64,000 bases of DNA from DATCDE01 sp038252405 (GTDB taxonomy: Bacteria; Actinomycetota; Actinomycetes; Prado026). Made by a program: the position numbers and the translations under genes. The DNA lies in assembly GCA_038252405.1 (NCBI GenBank), contig JBBSAJ010000008.1, forward strand, positions 30,855 to 94,854. Reading direction: 5' to 3'. The notes under the pieces were generated by a model. It ran no database searches, was not told the origin of the DNA, and worked only from the letters and a program-made list of their open reading frames with translations. Shown here piece by piece: positions 16,048-24,051 of the stretch (its first letter is position 1; each line of letters starts with the position of its first letter).

Positions 16048-18295
16048 CGGTCGTCGGGTCGTACCAGCGGGCGTTCATGTTCACCAGACCCGTGCCGGAG
16101 GTCCAGCCGCCCTGGTACCCCAGCTTCGTGGTGGACGTCCCGGTGGTGGAGTCGACGGTGCCGTACGGGGTGTACGCCGTCGTCGCGGCCACGGTGCCGG
16201 TCGGGGACACCTGCGCGAGGACGTCGCCGCGGCTGTTGGTGAACGCGAACGTGGTGGACGCCCCGGTCTTCACCGACAGCAGCCCAGCGGCCCGGCCGTA
16301 CGTGGACGACCCGTCGGTCACCGGGGACGTCTCGGTGCCGGCGTAGGTGAACGTCGCGGTGCCGGCGGTCAGCAGCCGGCCGAGACCGTCGTAGGTGTTG
16401 ACGGAGCCGCCGTCGGAGGCGAGCTGGTCGTACGCGTTGTGCTGCGTGCTGCGGGTGCCCAGGCTGGTGGTGGTCGTCGCGAGGGTGCCGCGCGCGGTAT
16501 ACGTGTACGTTGTGGTTCCGGCGGTCAGCAGCCGGTCCCGCGCGTCGTACGTCGCGGTGGTGCCGTTGACGCTGGTCCGGTTGCCGTTCGCGTCGTAGGT
16601 GTACGTCTCCCCACCGCCGCCGGGCTTCGTCCAGCTGAGGAGGCGCTGGGAGCGGTCGTAGGTGTAGGTGTTCGTCCCGACCCCGGCGCCTGTCCCGACG
16701 ACGGTCTGGGAGGTGACCAGGTCCCCGGTGAAGGTGTCCTGGTACCCGTAGACGGTGGTGCCGGCCTGCGCGACGGTGTCGGAGGTGACCCGCCCGGCCG
16801 CGTCGTAGCCGAGGGTCTCCACCGGGCCCCCCGTGCCGTAGGTGACGGTCGTCGGGCGGTCCGCCGCGTCGTAGCCGTAGGCGATCGTCGCGCCGGACAC
16901 CGGGTCGACCACGCTCGCCAGCTGCCCGCCCGTGTAGGTGTAGCTGGCGGTCCCGGCCGCGTCGGTGCGGGTCGCGACCCGTCCGGCCGCCGTGTAGGTG
17001 AACGACGACGCCCCGGCCGGACCGGCGCTGGAGACGAGCAGGTTACGGTCGTCGTAGGTGAACGTCTGCGCCGCGTTCGTGCCGACCTTCGCCGAGACCA
17101 GCCGCCCGACCGGGTCGTAGCTGAACGCCAGCGACGGTGTTGCGACCTCCGCGCCCGCACCCGACTGGGAGACCAGCTGCCCGTAGGAGTCGTAGCCGTA
17201 GGACACGGTCACCCCGCCGGGCTTCGAGACGGAGGCCAGCTGTCCGGACACGTCGTAGGTGTAGGTGGTCTGCCGATCGGACAGCGTGGTCTGGCCGGCG
17301 GTCGACGGCTCCGTCGAGGTCTCCACCTGGCCCCACGTGTTGTACGTGACGGTGCGGTCGTACGCGTCGGTCGCGCCCGCGACGCCGAGGCCGGGGCGGG
17401 AGCGCACGACGCGGCCGTCCAGGTCGTAGTACACCTGCGAGGTCGACGTGGTGGGGCTGGCCGTGGTCCCGGTCGGGATCGTGGTCGCGGTCGGCTGCCC
17501 GTTCTCGTTGTATCTGGTGGTGGTGGTGTTGCCCTCGGTGTCGGTCGTCGCGGTGGTCAGTCCCGCCGCGTCGTAGCCGTAGCTGCGGGACACGACCGCG
17601 GTGCCGGACGGTGTGTAGGAGGTGACGGTGGCCGGCTGCCCGTAGCCGTCCTGACCGGTGGTGTACGTGGTGGTGGTGTACGCCCCGGTCGGGTCGGTGG
17701 TCGTGACCGGGCCGAACACTCCGTAGGAGGTGGTCGTGGAGTGCCCGGTCGGCGGGGTGACCGTGGTTGCCCGGCCCAGGTTGTCGTAGGCGTAGCTGGT
17801 CGCCGCACCGTCCGCGTCGACGCTCTTCACCAGCTGCCCGTAGATGTCGTGGTAGGCGTAGGAGGTGTCCAGCCCGGTGCCGGTGCCCGGCTTGAACAGC
17901 ACGGCGGTGGCCAGCCATGGTGCGGCACCGGTGCCGAACGTCGCGGCCGGGGTGCCGCCGGCGTTGACCGTCTGGTCCTCCACCAGCGTCTCGATGTGCC
18001 CGTTCGGCGCAACGTCGACGCGGCTGGTCCACCCGGCGCCCGGTGTGAGGGTGACGTCGAACCCGGAGTCGGTGTAGAACCCGACCGCGAGCTCCGGCGT
18101 GGACGCCGCGGCGGCGGTCGACCCGGAGGACACGGTGGCCGTCCCGGTGGTGGTGCCGTACGCGGCGGTTGTCGTGTCGACTGCGCCGGTGCCGGCGGCG
18201 GTGGACAGCCCGGAGTACTCCACCAGGTCCGCGCCGACGTCAGCCGACCCGGTCGCGGTGACCCGCCCACTTGAGTGGGTGCGAACAGCTTTCAC
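15785..18295 (-). CDS. RHS/YD-repeat protein, 5'-truncated and frameshifted near the 3' end
   Basis: A long secreted-type repeat protein. An N-terminal beta-rich segment (GFYTDSGFDVTLTPGAGW, then VEDQTVNAGGTPAATFGTG) precedes about twenty YD repeats such as YDNLGRATTVTPP, YDAAGRVTSDTV and YDANGNRTSVNGTT. They end with the RHS core NARWYDPTTGAFTSHD near 16040. Such shells encapsulate and deliver a C-terminal toxin. There is no signal peptide: the only nearby start, GTG at 18295, lies inside the right terminal repeat, so the original 5' end has been lost. After about 16040 the frame runs off into unrelated sequence to 15785, while the proper continuation is in another frame (14734-16047). It is probably a pseudogene or a silent donor tip. 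Confidence 0.75.
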   Translation of the reverse strand: MKAVRTHSSGRVTATGSADVGADLVEYSGLSTAAGTGAVDTTTAAYGTTTGTATVSSGSTAAAASTPELAVGFYTDSGFDVTLTPGAGWTSRVDVAPNGHIETLVEDQTVNAGGTPAATFGTGAAPWLATAVLFKPGTGTGLDTSYAYHDIYGQLVKSVDADGAATSYAYDNLGRATTVTPPTGHSTTTSYGVFGPVTTTDPTGAYTTTTYTTGQDGYGQPATVTSYTPSGTAVVSRSYGYDAAGLTTATTDTEGNTTTTRYNENGQPTATTIPTGTTASPTTSTSQVYYDLDGRVVRSRPGLGVAGATDAYDRTVTYNTWGQVETSTEPSTAGQTTLSDRQTTYTYDVSGQLASVSKPGGVTVSYGYDSYGQLVSQSGAGAEVATPSLAFSYDPVGRLVSAKVGTNAAQTFTYDDRNLLVSSAGPAGASSFTYTAAGRVATRTDAAGTASYTYTGGQLASVVDPVSGATIAYGYDAADRPTTVTYGTGGPVETLGYDAAGRVTSDTVAQAGTTVYGYQDTFTGDLVTSQTVVGTGAGVGTNTYTYDRSQRLLSWTKPGGGGETYTYDANGNRTSVNGTTATYDARDRLLTAGTTTYTYTARGTLATTTTSLGTRSTQHNAYDQLASDGGSVNTYDGLGRLLTAGTATFTYAGTETSPVTDGSSTYGRAAGLLSVKTGASTTFAFTNSRGDVLAQVSPTGTVAATTAYTPYGTVDSTTGTSTTKLGYQGGWTSGTGLVNMNARWYDPTTGAFTSHDLGQRRQPVRVRRRQPGQQQRPVRAASRLGGRRRAGWRTSRLGHAGRHPPERDQLRGGRGAGHRRGDPGARGGRGGNRRQR

Positions 18296-18296
18296 A
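18277..18296 (-). repeat. Right terminal inverted repeat (20 bp)
   Basis: Read inward it is TGTGAAAGCTGTTCGCACCC, 18 of 20 identical to the left end. A perfect CCCAC-TTGA-GTGGG hairpin (18266-18279) overlaps its inner edge. The RHS GTG start (18295) lies in this repeat. Confidence 0.88.
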
Positions 18297-18297
18297 T

Positions 18298-18306
18298 GCC
18301 TCGTCG
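18298..18306. repeat. Right copy of 9-bp target-site duplication
   Basis: Identical to 13090-13098 (gcctcgtcg). Confidence 0.88.
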
Positions 18307-19217
18307 AGGAACAGCACCCCGTGGTGGGCCAGGCTGGCCGCCCCCGGACGGGCGATCCCGCTGCCCCCGCCGACGACCGAGGCGGCCGAGGCGGTGTGGT
18401 GCGGTGCCCGGAACGGCGGCCGCTCGAGCAGCGGGCGCCCCACGGGCAGGGTCCCGGCCACCGAGTGCACGGCGGTCACCTCGAGCGCCTGCTCCCGGGT
18501 CAGCGGCGGCAGGATGCCGGGCAGCCGCTCCGCGAGCATGGTCTTCCCCGCGCCCGGCGGGCCGTGCAGCAGCAGGTGGTGGCCCCCCGCCGCGGCGATC
18601 TCCAGCGCGTGCCGCGCCGCCTGCTGGCCGGCCACGTCGCCGAGGTCGGGCCCGGTCCGGTCCAGTGCGGCCGGTGGGGCGGGCTCCGTCAGCACGGCTT
18701 CCCGCTCGCCCCGCAGCACCGCGACGAGCTCGCCCAGCGAACCGACGGCGAGCACGCTCAGGTCGGGCACCAGCGCCGCCTCGGCCGCGTTGCCCTCGGC
18801 CACCACCACGCGGCTCAGCCCCGCGGCCGCGGCCGCGAGGACGGCAGGCAGCACCCCTCGCACCGGACGGACCCGGCCGTCCAGCCCCAGCTCGCCGAGC
18901 AGCACGAGGTCGGCCACCCACCCGGGCCGCAGCCGCCCCGACGCGGCCAGCACCCCCACGGCCACGGCCAGGTCGAACCCGCTGCCGCGCTTGGGCAGGG
19001 ACGCCGGGGACAGGTTGACCGTGAGCCGGTGCTTGGGCCACGGCTCCCCGGTGTTCAGCACCGCCGCCCGCACCCGGTCCCGGGCCTCGTTGAGCGAAGC
19101 GTCCGGCAGCCCCACGAGGGTCAGCCCCGGCAGCCCCGAGGTGAGATCGACCTCCACCTCGACGACATGGCCGACCACCCCGACCAGGGCCACCGACCGG
19201 GTCCGCGCCAGCGCCAC
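18298..19217 (-). pseudogene. comM: comM (Mg-chelatase-like AAA+ ATPase), 5' fragment
   Basis: The first ~306 residues of ComM. The N-terminal fold-like domain (SGLPGLTLVGLPDASLNEARDRV, then NLSPASLPKRGSGFDLAVAVG) precedes the AAA+ core with Walker A GPPGAGKT. The frame breaks in Walker B at VLFLDEA, where the element begins. Read-through adds about 18 foreign residues before a stop at 18240. Without Walker B and everything after it, the protein cannot hydrolyse ATP. GTG at 19217 abuts the yraN stop, so yraN-comM-dprA formed one unit. Confidence 0.94.
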
Positions 19218-19583
19218 TCAGCACACCCCCCGCACGTGGTCGACCAGCGCCGGGCCGCGGTCGGGCCGTAGCACTCCGACGACATCGATGCGGACGGCGG
19301 CCGGGTGCACGCCCCGCTCGGCCAGCCACCGGGCGGCCAGCCGGCGCAGCCGGGCCGCCTTGCGCGGGGTGACCGCCTCGAGCGGGTCGCCGTACGAGGT
19401 GCTGCGCTGGGTCTTGACCTCGCAGACCACCAGCACGTCGCCGTCCCGGCCGAGGATGTCGATCTCCCCGGCTTCGCAGCGCCAGTTCCGTTCCAGGACC
19501 ACGATGCCCTGCGCGGCCAGATGCCTGGCCGCGACGTCCTCCCCGTACCGGCCGAGCGCATCAGTCGCCCGCATCCACACCAC
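19218..19583 (-). CDS. UPF0102 endonuclease-like protein YraN
   Basis: 121 residues of the UPF0102/YraN family, a restriction-endonuclease-like fold of uncertain role, always near comM or rnhB. The signature GEDVAARHLAAQGIVVLERNWRC is followed by GEIDILGRDGDVLVVCEVKTQRS; the E-ID-...-EVK pattern is the PD-(D/E)XK-type active site. It is contiguous with comM and downstream of DUF2469. GTG at 19583 or ATG at 19574 could start it. Confidence 0.93.
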   Translation of the reverse strand: MVWMRATDALGRYGEDVAARHLAAQGIVVLERNWRCEAGEIDILGRDGDVLVVCEVKTQRSTSYGDPLEAVTPRKAARLRRLAARWLAERGVHPAAVRIDVVGVLRPDRGPALVDHVRGVC

Positions 19584-19676
19584 CTCCGCGACCCACGATG
19601 GGCCGTGCGGACTGGCTCGGAGGGGCGGGCTCAGCGGGCGGTGGACGACGAGGGCCTGTGGACGACGGGCCCCAGG

Positions 19677-19985
19677 TCAGGACTCGGGGATCTCCAGCTC
19701 GCTCTTGGCGAGCTCCTCCACGTTGACGTCCTTGAAGGTGAGGACCTTGACGTTCTTGACGAACCGGGCCGGCCGGTAGAGGTCCCACACCCAGGCATCG
19801 CTCATGGTGACCTCGAAGTACACCTCGCCGTCGGCCGAGCGTACCTGCAGGTCCACCTTGTTGGTCAGGTAGAAGCGCCGCTCCGTCTCCACCACGTAGG
19901 AGAACAGGCCCACCACGTCGCGGTACTCGCGGTAGAGCTGCAGCTCCATCTCGGTCTCGTACCGCTCGAGGTCCTCGGCACTCAT
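19677..19985 (-). CDS. DUF2469 family protein
   Basis: 102 residues, conserved in Actinobacteria next to rnhB. No biochemical function is known to me. The sequence is rich in aromatic and acidic residues (EDLERYETEMELQLYREYRDVVGLFSYVVE, then YFEVTMSDAWVWDLYRPARFVKNVKVLTFKD). Its start codon overlaps the rnhB stop by 4 bp. Confidence 0.9.
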   Translation of the reverse strand: MSAEDLERYETEMELQLYREYRDVVGLFSYVVETERRFYLTNKVDLQVRSADGEVYFEVTMSDAWVWDLYRPARFVKNVKVLTFKDVNVEELAKSELEIPES

Positions 19986-20704
19986 GCGCCCTCCCCGGCT
20001 GCGAGCTCCTCGACCCTGGGGGCCCTCACGTCCAGCACCCCTGCATCATGCCCCTCCGCGCGGCGGACCGTGACGAAGCACCGTCGATGCTCGGCGCACG
20101 GCCCGTGGGCGGCCAGCCGCTGCCGGTGCAGCGGGGTCACATAGCCCTTGTGGGTGGCGAACTCGTACTCCGGGAACTGCTCGTGCAGGTCCACCATGAT
20201 CCGGTCCCGGGTCACCTTGGCAAGCACCGACGCCGCGGCCACGCAGGCCGCCACCCGGTCCCCCTTCCAGACGGCGAGACCCGGCACCCCGAGACCGCGG
20301 ACCGGGAAGCCGTCGGTGAGCACGTACGCCGGGTCGACGTCGAGGCGGGCCAGCGCCCGGCGCATGCCCTCAATGTTGGCCACGTGCAGCCCGAGCCGGT
20401 CCACCTCGTCGGCGTCCACGACGACCACGGACCAGGCCAGCGCCCGTTCGCGCACCTCGGCGTACGCCGCCTCCCGGGCCGCCGTCGTGAGCAGCTTGGA
20501 GTCGGCCAACCCGGGCACCTGCCCGCGGCGTCCGTCCGGGAGCACGACCGCGGCGACCACGAGCGGGCCGGCGCACGCGCCCCGCCCGGCCTCGTCGATG
20601 CCGGCGACCGGGGAGAACCCGGCCCTGGCCAGCGCCCTCTCGTAGGCCCACAGCCCGGAGTCCCGGCGGACGACGACCCGGGGCGGCGCGTCAGGCCGAG
20701 TCAT
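19982..20704 (-). CDS. rnhB: Ribonuclease HII
   Basis: 240 residues. Removes RNA from DNA, including single misincorporated ribonucleotides. The family signature GIDEAGRGACAGPLVVAAVVL gives the first catalytic Asp-Glu; LADSKLLTTAAREAAY, DAYVLTDG-like (DPAYVLTDGFPVRG) and the VAAASVLAKVTRDRIM motif follow. The C-terminal GYVTPLHRQRLAAHGPCAEHRRCF ends the domain, plus a short extension. It overlaps the upstream NUDIX gene by 14 bp. Confidence 0.95.
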   Translation of the reverse strand: MTRPDAPPRVVVRRDSGLWAYERALARAGFSPVAGIDEAGRGACAGPLVVAAVVLPDGRRGQVPGLADSKLLTTAAREAAYAEVRERALAWSVVVVDADEVDRLGLHVANIEGMRRALARLDVDPAYVLTDGFPVRGLGVPGLAVWKGDRVAACVAAASVLAKVTRDRIMVDLHEQFPEYEFATHKGYVTPLHRQRLAAHGPCAEHRRCFVTVRRAEGHDAGVLDVRAPRVEELAAGEGA

Positions 20705-21188
20705 CGGAGCTCACCCGCCGGGGCAGCGCGGGCGGACCCTCGGCCAGCAGCCGGGCCAGCTCGCTGGCGATCGTCGTGGGATAGACCACCGCGTCGGTGG
20801 AAGCCAGCTCGTCGAGGCTCCACCAGCGATGCTCGTGCACCGCGCGTCGCTCCAGCTCGGTGAACCCGCTGACGTCGACGTCGTGCCCGTCGATGCGGAC
20901 CAGGTAGAAGTACTCGTGCTGGCGGTAGCGCCGGGCGCCGAACGCGAACGCCGCGGTCCGCTCCCACACCGGCCGCCCGAGGTGGACGCCGGTCAGCCCG
21001 GTCTCCTCGGCCAGCTCCCGCAGGGCGCCCTGCTCGTGGGTCTCGCCCGGGTCCAGGCCGCCGCCCGGGGTGAACCACCAGTCCCCCTCGGCGGGGTTGT
21101 CCGGGTCACTGCCGCGGAAGAGCAGCAGCCGGTCGGCGGCGTCCAGCAACAGGACCCTCGCGGCCTCCCGCTCGATCAGCTCGCCCAC
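20691..21188 (-). CDS. NUDIX hydrolase (first of a tandem pair)
   Basis: 165 residues with a complete Nudix box GGGLDPGETHEQGALRELAEETGL (GX5EX7REUXEEXGU). Family enzymes hydrolyse nucleoside-diphosphate derivatives, but the substrate is not evident. VLLLDAADRLLLFRGSDPDN and the WWFTPGG lead-in resemble the next gene closely, so the two likely arose by duplication. GTG at 21188 is the start. Confidence 0.9.
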   Translation of the reverse strand: MGELIEREAARVLLLDAADRLLLFRGSDPDNPAEGDWWFTPGGGLDPGETHEQGALRELAEETGLTGVHLGRPVWERTAAFAFGARRYRQHEYFYLVRIDGHDVDVSGFTELERRAVHEHRWWSLDELASTDAVVYPTTIASELARLLAEGPPALPRRVSSDDSA

Positions 21189-21208
21189 GACTGGCAGCGT
21201 ACGTCGGC

Positions 21209-21718
21209 TCAGTTCCAGCGCTCGAACGGCTCGTCGATGCGCTCACCGCGCAGGAACACCGGGAGCAGCTCGGGCAGCCGGCCGGGGAAGAACCGGGCCG
21301 TGCTGGCGGTGATCTCCCCGACCGGCCACCAGCGGTGGCCCACATACGCCTCGAGCTCCTCGGGCGTGCGGCCGTCGGCGCGCAGCGGCGGCTCGTGCTC
21401 GTCCAGCCGCGCCGTAACGACCAGCTCGTGCTGCAGGAAGCGTCGCTGCCGGTGGCGGTAGGTCGCGGTGCGCTGCCAGCTGGGCGGGCCGAAGCGGTCG
21501 CCGGCCAGCTCGAGGCCGGTCTCCTCCCACAGCTCGCGGACGGCGGTCTGCTCGACCGACTCGCCGGCCTCCATCCCGCCGCCGGGCAGCTCGTGCCACC
21601 GCCCGGTCTCCGGCATCAACGGGTCGATGGTGTGGAACAGCAGCACCCGTCCGCCGGCGTCCAGCAGCACCACCCGCACCGACGTCCGTTCGACGTCATA
21701 CCCCTCCCCCTCCTGCAT
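21209..21718 (-). CDS. NUDIX hydrolase (second of a tandem pair), start within a palindromic repeat
   Basis: 169 residues from ATG 21718, paralogous to the preceding Nudix protein. The box reads GGGMEAGESVEQTAVRELWEETGL, preceded by VVLLDAGGRVLLFHTIDP. The C-terminal FFPGRLPELLPVFLRGERIDEPFERW differs from its neighbour. The ATG and the AGGGA just before it are part of the 24-bp arm of the inverted repeat at 21715-21821, so the repeat supplies the translation start. A TTG further upstream (21748) would also be in frame, inside the repeat. Confidence 0.87.
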   Translation of the reverse strand: MQEGEGYDVERTSVRVVLLDAGGRVLLFHTIDPLMPETGRWHELPGGGMEAGESVEQTAVRELWEETGLELAGDRFGPPSWQRTATYRHRQRRFLQHELVVTARLDEHEPPLRADGRTPEELEAYVGHRWWPVGEITASTARFFPGRLPELLPVFLRGERIDEPFERWN

Positions 21719-21821
21719 GAAGGGTCCCTTCTGTGCGTACTGCCGCAATGTCCCACCCTTCCTGGACGGCGGACGAAGGGTGGCTTTGTGCGACTACACG
21801 CACAGAAGGGACCCTTCATGC
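21715..21821. repeat. Nested palindrome: 24-bp perfect inverted repeat with inner 9-bp stem
   Basis: Perfect arms at 21715-21738 and 21798-21821, built on AAGGGTCCCTTCTGTGCGT and its complement. Between them is a second stem, CCACCCTTC (21753-21761) with GAAGGGTGG (21775-21783). The whole could form a long hairpin between lepB and the NUDIX gene. A related half-copy occurs at 47266-47287. Confidence 0.85.
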
Positions 21822-21837
21822 GGGGTGAGGGGCGAGG

Positions 21838-22701
21838 TCAGGTGCGCGCGAGGGCTCGTCGGCGACGGCGTCTGCGGCGCAGCGCGACGAGCGGGACGGC
21901 GCCCGCGAACCCGGCCGCGAGCGGGACGGCGGACGCCCCGGCCGCGGTCAGCTTGGACTGGTCGAAGGTCGCCGGGACCCGCAGGATCCCGGCATGGCCG
22001 ACCGGCCAGATGATCACGAAGGCGCGGCCGATGACCTTGTTCGCCGGCACCGTGCCACCGCCGGGGTCGCCGAGGTGGGAGCGCGAGTCGGCCGACGCGG
22101 AGCGGTGGTCGCCCATGACCCACAGCCGACCCTCGGGCACGGTGATGTCGAACGGCACGTCCGAGGGGCTGTCACCCGGGTAGAGGTAGGACTTCTCGTC
22201 CAGCGGCACGCCGTTCACGGTGACCCGACCCTGGACGTCGCAGCAGGCGACCCGGTCGCCGGGAACCCCGATGACCCGCTTGATGAAGTCCTTCTCGGAC
22301 GGCGGGGCGAACCCGAACAGCCCGGCGACCCACTCCGCGGCCTTGGCGACCGGGTTGGTGGGCTGGGTCACCGTGACCTCGGGGCTGAACGAGTCCAGCC
22401 CGTTGAACACCACGATGTCGCCGCGGTGGATGGACCGCAGATGGTAGACGACCTTGTTGACCAGGACCCGGTCCCCGATCCGCAGGGTGTTCTCCATCGA
22501 CCCCGAAGGGATGTAGAACGCCTGGACCAGAAAGGTCTTGATCAGCAGCGCCAGGCCGACGGCGATGATCACCAGGATCGGCAGCTCGCGCCACAGCGAC
22601 CCCTGCGGCTTGTGCCGGTGCCCGCTGCCGGACGACCCGGAGGCCTGCGGTTGCTCGGTCACGCCTGGGTCATGGGTGTCGTCAGCGGCCACGTCGTCCA
22701 C
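21838..22701 (-). CDS. lepB: Signal peptidase I (LepB)
   Basis: 287 residues. It cleaves signal peptides at the outer face of the membrane. One helix (LPILVIIAVGLALLIKTFLVQ) precedes the catalytic Ser motif IPSGSMENTL; the Lys is in DFIKRVIGVPGD. The last signature, VMGDHRSASADSRSHLG, and an unusual hydrophobic C-terminus with a run of Arg residues suggest a second membrane segment. It sits between rplS and the NUDIX genes. Confidence 0.95.
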   Translation of the reverse strand: MDDVAADDTHDPGVTEQPQASGSSGSGHRHKPQGSLWRELPILVIIAVGLALLIKTFLVQAFYIPSGSMENTLRIGDRVLVNKVVYHLRSIHRGDIVVFNGLDSFSPEVTVTQPTNPVAKAAEWVAGLFGFAPPSEKDFIKRVIGVPGDRVACCDVQGRVTVNGVPLDEKSYLYPGDSPSDVPFDITVPEGRLWVMGDHRSASADSRSHLGDPGGGTVPANKVIGRAFVIIWPVGHAGILRVPATFDQSKLTAAGASAVPLAAGFAGAVPLVALRRRRRRRRALART

Positions 22702-22740
22702 GTGCGCGAGCCTATGCGGGGACTACGGAGAACTCGGTGC

Positions 22741-23103
22741 TCAGCTCGCGCTGGGCGTGTTCGCGCGACGCTCCTTGATGCGCGCGGCCTTGCCGCGGCG
22801 CTCACGCAGGAAGTACAGCTTGGCCCGCCGGACGTCACCGCGGGTGACGACCTCGATCTTCTCGATGATCGGGGTGTGCAGCGGGAAGGTCCGCTCGACA
22901 CCGACGCCGTAGCTGACCTTGCGCACGGTGAAGGTCTCCCGGACGCCAGCACCCTGCAGCCGGATGACCAGGCCCTGGAAGACCTGGATCCGGGACTTGT
23001 TGCCCTCCACGACCCGCACGTGCACCTTGAGGGTGTCGCCGGCGCGGAAGGCGGGAAGGTCGCTACGCAACGAAGCGGCGTCAACGGCGTCCAGGGTGTT
23101 CAT
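22741..23103 (-). CDS. rplS: 50S ribosomal protein L19
   Basis: 120 residues, normal length. Sits at the subunit interface. ATG at 23103 gives MNTLDAVDAASLRSDLPAF; the core motifs GDTLKVHVRVVEGNKSRIQVF and GVGVERTFPLHTPIIEKIEV are intact, as is the basic RRAKLYFLRERRGKAARIKE end. It lies downstream of trmD, as usual. Confidence 0.96.
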   Translation of the reverse strand: MNTLDAVDAASLRSDLPAFRAGDTLKVHVRVVEGNKSRIQVFQGLVIRLQGAGVRETFTVRKVSYGVGVERTFPLHTPIIEKIEVVTRGDVRRAKLYFLRERRGKAARIKERRANTPSAS

Positions 23104-23237
23104 GTCAGTCTCCTCACAGGTGCCACAGGTCACCCGCGGTCAGTGGTCGGGTGGTACGAGAACGGCTTCGCGGGCCGCTGGGTCTACCGGGACGGCGCTC
23201 CCCTGTGGCAGGGCACCTCGGCGGATCGAGCAGCCCC

Positions 23238-24047
23238 TCAGTGTGACACAGGGGGCTGGTCCCGGGAAAACCGGCCGTCGGGGCCGACGACCCAGCCCGC
23301 CTCGGCGAGGACGACGAGGTCACGCGGGTCGCAGGACGCCGGGTCGAGCGCGGCCAGCAGGTCCGGTCGCACGGTCGCCGTCCGCAGCAGGGACTGGCCC
23401 CGGCGCCAGCGGTCCACCGCCCCGTGGTCACCGGACAGCAGCACGGGCGGCACGTCCAGGCCGCGCCAGCTGGCCGGCTTGGTGTAGCCGGGGTACTCCA
23501 GCAGGCCGTCCGCATGCGACTCCTCCACCAGCGAGTCGGCGTTGCCGACCACCCCGGGCAGCAGCCTGGCCACCGCCTCGACGATGACCAGCACCGCGGC
23601 CTCGCCCCCGTTGAGCACGTAGTCGCCGATCGACACCTCGTCGACCTGCATCCGGGTACGGGCGTCCTCGATCACCCGGGCGTCGACGCCCTCGTAGCGG
23701 CCGCAGCCGAAGGCCAGCCAGGGCTCGGCGGCCAGCTCGTGCGCCAGCTCCTGGGTGAACACCCGGCCGGACGGCGTGGGCACGACCAGCCGCGGCCGGT
23801 CCGGTCCGTCCGGCGGGGCGGCCGCGAGGACCGCGTCCAGCGCGCCTCCCCACGGCTCCGGCTTCATCAGCATGCCGGCGCCCCCGCCGTACGGGGTGTC
23901 GTCGACGGTGCGGTGCCGGTCGGTGGTGAACGTGCGCAGGTCGTGCACCCGCACCTCGAGCAGCCCCGCCGTGCGGGCCCGGCCCACCAGCGACAGCCGC
24001 AGCGGTTCGAGGTACTCGGGGAAGATCGAGACGACGTCGACGAGCAT
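23238..24047 (-). CDS. trmD: tRNA (guanine37-N1)-methyltransferase TrmD
   Basis: 269 residues. Methylates G37 next to the anticodon, preventing frameshifts. The SPOUT trefoil-knot motifs are present: IFPEYLEPL, VDDTPYGGGAGMLMKPEP, FGCGRYEGVDARVIED and EVSIGDYVLNGGEAAVLVI. The C-terminal domain (YPGYTKPASWRGLDVPPVLLSGDHGAVDRWR) is normal. It is 4 bp after rimM, so translational coupling is likely. Confidence 0.96.
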   Translation of the reverse strand: MLVDVVSIFPEYLEPLRLSLVGRARTAGLLEVRVHDLRTFTTDRHRTVDDTPYGGGAGMLMKPEPWGGALDAVLAAAPPDGPDRPRLVVPTPSGRVFTQELAHELAAEPWLAFGCGRYEGVDARVIEDARTRMQVDEVSIGDYVLNGGEAAVLVIVEAVARLLPGVVGNADSLVEESHADGLLEYPGYTKPASWRGLDVPPVLLSGDHGAVDRWRRGQSLLRTATVRPDLLAALDPASCDPRDLVVLAEAGWVVGPDGRFSRDQPPVSH

Positions 24048-24051
24048 CGGG

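Larger units (their letters stand above)
13099..18297. mobile_element. Non-autonomous transposon-like element carrying an RHS toxin cassette, inserted in comM
   Basis: About 5.2 kb bounded by 20-bp terminal inverted repeats with two mismatches: TGTGAATGCTATTCGCACCC at the left end and TGTGAAAGCTGTTCGCACCC read inward from the right end. The right end has one extra base outside its repeat. A 9-bp target duplication flanks it and the host gene is interrupted in Walker B. The content, read on the minus strand, is a 5'-truncated RHS gene, a toxin tip, an immunity candidate and a small secreted protein. No transposase or integrase was seen, so mobilisation would need a transposase in trans. The TIR and TSD lengths do not point to one IS family with certainty. 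Confidence 0.85.

Noticed and set aside
16030..16050. Programmed frameshift in the RHS gene
   Set aside because: No slippery heptamer or stimulatory structure is seen; a 2-base loss is simpler.
21715..21821. Nested hairpin as an ordinary terminator for lepB
   Set aside because: lepB is transcribed away from it, and it overlaps the start of the NUDIX gene; the half-copy elsewhere suggests a repeat family instead.
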